Assembly (NCBI GenBank): GCA_012839395.1
Contig: DUNJ01000027.1
Location: 1-9,519, forward strand
Reading direction: 5' to 3'
DNA from: Tepidimicrobium sp.
GTDB lineage: Bacteria; Bacillota; Clostridia; Tissierellales; Tepidimicrobiaceae
Length of the DNA stretch: 9,519 nt
The position numbers were made by a program, and so were the translations under genes. Each line of letters starts with the position of its first letter. The stretch's first letter is position 1. The notes under the pieces are model-generated. The model saw nothing but the letters and a program-made list of their open reading frames with translations, ran no database searches and was not told where the DNA came from. Of this stretch, positions 6,545 to 9,519 are shown piece by piece.

Positions 6545-6580
6545 TGGGACAAAAAAGTCACACGAGGGACATTTATCGCC
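6545..6580 (+). promoter_or_regulatory. Candidate CggR operator (tandem GGGAC boxes, 20-bp period)
   Basis: TGGGAC-N6-GTCA-N4 at 6545-6564 is followed by AGGGAC-N6-CGCC at 6565-6580; the two GGGAC boxes start at 6546 and 6566. The Bacillus subtilis CggR operator consensus is CGGGAC-N6-TGTC-N4-CGGGAC-N6-TGTC (recalled), so box order and the 20-bp period agree. The 3' half-sites are poorer matches. It lies between promoter and cggR, as in Bacillus. The second box also forms a small inverted repeat, GAGGG (6564-6568) with CCCTC (6579-6583). Confidence 0.6.
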
Positions 6581-6583
6581 CTC

Positions 6584-6622
6584 TCGACTAATATTAGCTA
6601 ATCTTCATATAATAATAGTCGA
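6584..6622 (+). promoter_or_regulatory. Second promoter-like box inside an inverted repeat, upstream of cggR
   Basis: TCGACTAATATT (6584-6595) and AATAATAGTCGA (6611-6622) are inverted copies with one mismatch in 12, separated by 15 bp. The right arm overlaps a TATAAT (6608-6613); TCGACT (6584-6589) lies 18 bp upstream and matches a -35 at 4/6. This may be a second cggR promoter with an embedded dyad operator, or an mRNA stem-loop in the leader. A start there would fall around 6620, about 26 nt before the cggR start. Confidence 0.4.
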
Positions 6623-6645
6623 TTACAACGAATAAGAGGTGTTAC

Positions 6646-7683
6646 ATGATGGATCTAATCGAATTGGAAAAGAAAATAGTGCCTGAAATATTTGGGCTGA
6701 TGGAGATGAGATATGATATACTTCGTAGCATATATTATAATCAACCCATAGGCAGAAGGGGATTGGCTAGTAATTTAAATATAGGCGAGAGGACTATTAG
6801 AACTGAGGTAAACATTCTTAAAGAACAAGGGTTATTAAATATAGAGAGTATGGGTATGTATGTAACAGAGGAGGGGAGGAGGATAATTGAAGATTTAAAG
6901 GATGTGATCCACAGGCTAAAGGGTATTTCCCAGTTAGAGTGTAGATTGGAAGAGTTATTGAAGGTGGAAAAGGTAAAAATAGTACCAGGAAATTTAGATG
7001 AAAGTAGCTTAACATTGACGGATATGGGAAAGACTAGTTCCATATATCTAAAGAAGCTTATTGAAGATAACTTTATAATAGGAATTACCGGCGGCACCAC
7101 TATGGCCAAGGTAGCTGATGAGATGGGTCAGGGCAGGGTAGCGGATAATATATTGGTTATCCCCGCCAGGGGCGGGTTAGGAAAAAGTGTAGAAACTCAA
7201 TCCAATAGTATAGCAGGGGTATTGGCTAAAAAATTAGAGGGAGATTATAGGCTTCTTCATGTACCGGACAATTTAGATGAGGATACGTTGAAAGCGGTAT
7301 TGAAGATACCCGATGTAAAAGAGGTTATTGAGCTGATAGAGGAGATGGATATATTGGTATTTGGTATTGGAAGGGCCGATACCATGGCTGAAAGAAGGCA
7401 GCTACCAAAGAGCAAGATAGATGAATTGATAAAAAAGGGTGCTGTAGCTGAAGCTTTTGGTCATTATTTTGACATAGCAGGTAATGAGATTTGGGAACAT
7501 CTAACTGTAGGACTATCCTTGGAGAACTTTCAAACGGTGGATAAAGTAATTGGAGTTGCTGGCGGTGAAAACAAGGCCGAGGCTATAATATCAGTAGCTT
7601 CATTGAGGCAAAATATGACTATAATAACCGATGAAGGGGCTGCAAAGAAGATAATTAAAATAGCGGATAAAGCTATTTATTAG
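6646..7683 (+). CDS. cggR: Central glycolytic genes regulator CggR (SorC family)
   Basis: 345 residues, against 340 in Bacillus subtilis CggR. It represses the gap operon and is released by fructose-1,6-bisphosphate. An N-terminal winged helix (about 20-77: MRYDILRSIYY, PIGRRGLASNLNIGERTIRTE) is followed by the SorC-type sugar-phosphate domain (about 95-345). Residues that I recall as ligand contacts in the Bacillus structure occur at the same numbers here: Thr151-Thr152 (GGTT at 149-152), Arg175 (ARGGLG), Glu269 (AEAFG) and Lys310 (NKAEA). The effector site therefore looks intact. AAGAGGTG (6634-6641) serves either of two tandem ATGs, 6646 or 6649; 6646 aligns better with the Bacillus start. 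The gene is the first of cggR-gap-pgk and has its likely operator in its own leader, hence autoregulation. gap begins 41 nt later. Confidence 0.94.
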   Translation: MMDLIELEKKIVPEIFGLMEMRYDILRSIYYNQPIGRRGLASNLNIGERTIRTEVNILKEQGLLNIESMGMYVTEEGRRIIEDLKDVIHRLKGISQLECRLEELLKVEKVKIVPGNLDESSLTLTDMGKTSSIYLKKLIEDNFIIGITGGTTMAKVADEMGQGRVADNILVIPARGGLGKSVETQSNSIAGVLAKKLEGDYRLLHVPDNLDEDTLKAVLKIPDVKEVIELIEEMDILVFGIGRADTMAERRQLPKSKIDELIKKGAVAEAFGHYFDIAGNEIWEHLTVGLSLENFQTVDKVIGVAGGENKAEAIISVASLRQNMTIITDEGAAKKIIKIADKAIY

Positions 7684-7686
7684 CTT
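7670..7686 (+). other. Small hairpin across the cggR stop codon
   Basis: AAGCTA (7670-7675) pairs with TAGCTT (7681-7686) around the loop TTTAT; the TAG at 7681-7683 is in the 3' arm. In Bacillus subtilis the cggR-gapA transcript is cleaved near the end of cggR and a hairpin protects the gapA part. This short stem lies at the equivalent place but is thermodynamically modest. Confidence 0.35.
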
Positions 7687-7724
7687 ATAATATAAAATAC
7701 ATTAAATATTAAGGAGGAATATCA

Positions 7725-8732
7725 ATGGCAATGAAGGTTGGATTAAGTGGATTTGGAAGAATAGGCAGGGATTTTTTAAGAGCTTATTTCGAAAACAATG
7801 TAGAGGATTTTGAAATAGTAGCACTAAATGCATCGGGAGATCTAAATACACTAGGGCACATGCTTAAATATGATTCCACGTATGGGAAATTTGATGGAAC
7901 CCTTGAAGTAGTGGAAGATGGCTTTATTATCAATGGAAAGAAGATTAAGGTGGTAGCTCATAGGGATCCATTGGAGATACCATGGAAGGAATTAGGGGTA
8001 GAACTAGTAATCGATTCTACGGGAGCTTTTAGAGATAGAGAAGGTCTTTCAAAGCATATAGAGGCGGGAGCCAAGAAGGTAATAGTGACTGCTCCAGCTA
8101 AGGATGAAGATATTACAATAGTATTAGGAGTCAATGAAAATGATTATGATCCAGAAAATCATCATATAATATCAAATGCTTCTTGTACTACCAACTGCTT
8201 AGCACCTGTATCAAAAGCAATATTAGATGCCTTTGGAATAAAGAAAGGACTAATGACCACTATACATGCCTATACTAATGATCAGCAGATATTGGATAAG
8301 AGGCACAAGGACTTAAGAAGGGCAAGGGCGGCAGCTGAAAATATTATACCAACTACTACAGGGGCAGCAAAAGCGGTATCCTTAGTTTTACCAGAGTTGG
8401 AGGGTAAACTAAACGGCTTTGCAGTAAGGGTGCCAGTACCTACTGTTTCAATGGTAGATGTTGTATTTCAGGTAGAGAGAAATACAACAGTAGAAGAAGT
8501 CAATAAGGTGCTAAAAGAAGCTTCCGAAGGAGCCATGAAGGGCATATTAGGTTTTTCAGATGAGCCGCTGGTATCCAGGGATTATCAAGGAGATCCACGT
8601 TCTTCAATAGTAGATGGACTTTCAACCATGGTTATAGATGATATAGTAAAGGTAGTTGCTTGGTACGACAATGAGTGGGGATATTCAGAAAGGGTTGTAG
8701 ATTTAGCTAAATTGGTTGCAAATAGCAAATAG
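7725..8732 (+). CDS. gap: Glyceraldehyde-3-phosphate dehydrogenase, probably NADP- or dual-cofactor type
   Basis: 335 residues, full length. It interconverts glyceraldehyde-3-phosphate and 1,3-bisphosphoglycerate in the cytoplasm. The Rossmann motif is GFGRIGR (9-15). Catalytic Cys154 lies in SNASCTTNCLAP, and His181 in TTIHAYTND, 27 residues later as expected. NAD-specific enzymes have Asp after the Asn at the end of strand 2 (INDLTD). Here the sequence is LN35-A36-S37-G38, and the second NAD marker, a proline near 193, is replaced (DKRHKDLRRARA). Both traits are shared with Bacillus GapB and plastid/cyanobacterial Gap2, which use NADP or both. AAGGAGG (7711-7717) is seven bases before the ATG at 7725; the second ATG at 7731 is too close to be preferred. 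Its place between cggR and pgk would normally suggest the glycolytic NAD enzyme, so this cofactor site is notable. Confidence 0.95.
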   Translation: MAMKVGLSGFGRIGRDFLRAYFENNVEDFEIVALNASGDLNTLGHMLKYDSTYGKFDGTLEVVEDGFIINGKKIKVVAHRDPLEIPWKELGVELVIDSTGAFRDREGLSKHIEAGAKKVIVTAPAKDEDITIVLGVNENDYDPENHHIISNASCTTNCLAPVSKAILDAFGIKKGLMTTIHAYTNDQQILDKRHKDLRRARAAAENIIPTTTGAAKAVSLVLPELEGKLNGFAVRVPVPTVSMVDVVFQVERNTTVEEVNKVLKEASEGAMKGILGFSDEPLVSRDYQGDPRSSIVDGLSTMVIDDIVKVVAWYDNEWGYSERVVDLAKLVANSK

Positions 8733-8746
8733 TTAAAAATGCAGAA

Positions 8747-8781
8747 GGTCAACAAAGGGGGATGATCCCTCTATGTTGACC
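8747..8781 (+). other. Strong intercistronic hairpin between gap and pgk
   Basis: Arms 8747-8761 and 8767-8781 form 14 pairs out of 15 (one A-A mismatch, one G-U) around the five-base loop ATGAT. The first eight pairs, GGTCAACA with TGTTGACC, are perfect. The following bases, CTAAGTATCA, carry no T-run, so this is not a standard terminator. It probably stabilises gap mRNA or allows partial termination, so that gap is made in excess of pgk. Confidence 0.65.
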
Positions 8782-8785
8782 CTAA

Positions 8786-8823
8786 GTATCATCTTTATTA
8801 TTAAATTACTCGAGGAGTGATAC
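8786..8823 (+). promoter_or_regulatory. Inverted repeat enclosing the pgk Shine-Dalgarno
   Basis: GTATCA (8786-8791) and TGATAC (8818-8823) are perfect inverted copies, 26 bases apart. The ribosome site GAGGAG (8812-8817) ends directly at the right arm, and the GTG start follows two bases after it. Pairing would hold the site next to a stem and could lower pgk initiation. With only six AT-rich pairs, this may be chance. Confidence 0.3.
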
Positions 8824-8824
8824 C

Positions 8825-9519
8825 GTGTTGAATAAAAAGACATTGGAAGATTTACAAGTGCAAGGTAAGAGGGTATTGGTTAGGTGCGATTTTAATGTTC
8901 CAATGGATGAGGAACAAAACATAACAGATGATAGAAGAATAACCAGTTCGTTGCCGACTATCGAGTATCTAATGAATAAGGGAGCAAAAGTTGTACTTAT
9001 GTCTCATCTGGGAAGGCCAAAAGGACAGCCAAATCCAAAATTTAGCTTAAAGCCTGTTGCTAATAGGTTGTCTGAATTATTGAATAAAGATGTCGTATTT
9101 GCAAAGGACGATAGAGTAGTAAGCGAACATGTTAATAAAATTGTATCTGATATGGAGCCCGGGGATGTAGTATTATTGGAAAACACCAGGTTTAGAAAAG
9201 AAGAACAGGAAAATGAGGAAGGATTTGCTAGGGAGTTGGCTTCTTTGGGGGATCTATATGTAAACGACGCCTTCGGTACCTCCCATAGGGCTCATACTTC
9301 AAACGTAGGGATTTCAGGTCAATTGCCTTCAGCCATAGGATATCTGGTTCATAAGGAGATAAGCATAATGGGCGAGGCCTTGGAAAATCCTAAAAGACCT
9401 TTTATAGCCATTTTAGGTGGAGCTAAAGTATCTGACAAGATTGGGGTAATAGAAAACCTGCTAAATAAAGTAGACACTATATTGATAGGCGGAGGAATGG
9501 CCCTTCATTTTTACAAAGG
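8825..9519 (+). CDS. pgk: Phosphoglycerate kinase, 5' part
   Basis: 231 complete codons are visible of a protein that is usually about 390-400 residues; the gene runs off the window. It transfers phosphate between 1,3-bisphosphoglycerate and ADP. Recognisable blocks, in order, are VRCDFNVPMDE near residue 18, SHLGRPKG (about 60-67), LLENTRF (near 120), NDAFGTSHRAHTS (about 147-159), GGAKVSDKIG at the hinge to the nucleotide domain, and IGGGMA near the end. The start is a GTG at 8825, seven bases after GAGGAG (8812-8817); the next codon, TTG 8828, is a less likely start. The gene lies 92 bp after gap, past a strong hairpin. The order cggR-gap-pgk predicts tpi, gpm and eno downstream, outside the window. 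Confidence 0.96.
   Translation, partial: MLNKKTLEDLQVQGKRVLVRCDFNVPMDEEQNITDDRRITSSLPTIEYLMNKGAKVVLMSHLGRPKGQPNPKFSLKPVANRLSELLNKDVVFAKDDRVVSEHVNKIVSDMEPGDVVLLENTRFRKEEQENEEGFARELASLGDLYVNDAFGTSHRAHTSNVGISGQLPSAIGYLVHKEISIMGEALENPKRPFIAILGGAKVSDKIGVIENLLNKVDTILIGGGMALHFYK

Overview
The window reads as low-GC Gram-positive (Clostridia-type) chromosome: AT-rich, nearly all genes on the + strand, strong AGGAGG-like ribosome sites, and glycine-reductase-family selenoenzyme genes typical of amino-acid-fermenting (Stickland) anaerobes. The protein resemblances would fit a Tissierella/Peptostreptococcaceae-like organism, but the sequence does not fix the taxon.

Left part (1-4463): the distal end of a substrate-reductase operon. 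It holds the 3' end of a grdE-type gene, a complete grdB-type selenoprotein gene, then grdC and grdD for the acetyl-phosphate-forming protein C. The grdB gene is interrupted only by an in-frame TGA at 1339-1341, which is best read as selenocysteine (U-x-x-C-x-x-C). A compact hairpin just downstream fits a bacterial SECIS element. No grdA lies between grdE and grdB, so the usual substrate call (glycine, versus sarcosine) is not settled. A 16-bp GNRA-capped hairpin separates grdB from grdC. A strong terminator ends the unit after grdD.

Middle (4464-6463): a cytidine deaminase gene (cdd) with its own promoter overlapping the grdD terminator and a GTG start, then a terminator, then rpoN (sigma-54) with an extended -10 promoter.

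Right part (6464-9519): the central glycolytic operon cggR-gap-pgk. Its leader has a good sigma-A promoter followed by a 20-bp-period GGGAC direct repeat laid out like the CggR operator of Bacillus. It then has a second promoter-like box inside an inverted repeat. The Gap protein lacks the aspartate that makes the enzyme NAD-specific, so it looks NADP- or dual-specific, which suits gluconeogenesis in an amino-acid fermenter. A strong hairpin lies between gap and pgk, and pgk runs off the window end.

Together, protein B (GrdE/GrdB) and protein C (GrdC/GrdD), with selenoprotein A encoded elsewhere, would turn an amino-acid-derived substrate into acetyl phosphate and so ATP. CggR, Gap and Pgk handle the triose-phosphate segment of carbon metabolism. 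All families here are known; I see no clearly undescribed system. The most interesting material is in the regulatory spacers, the recoded codon and the Gap cofactor site.
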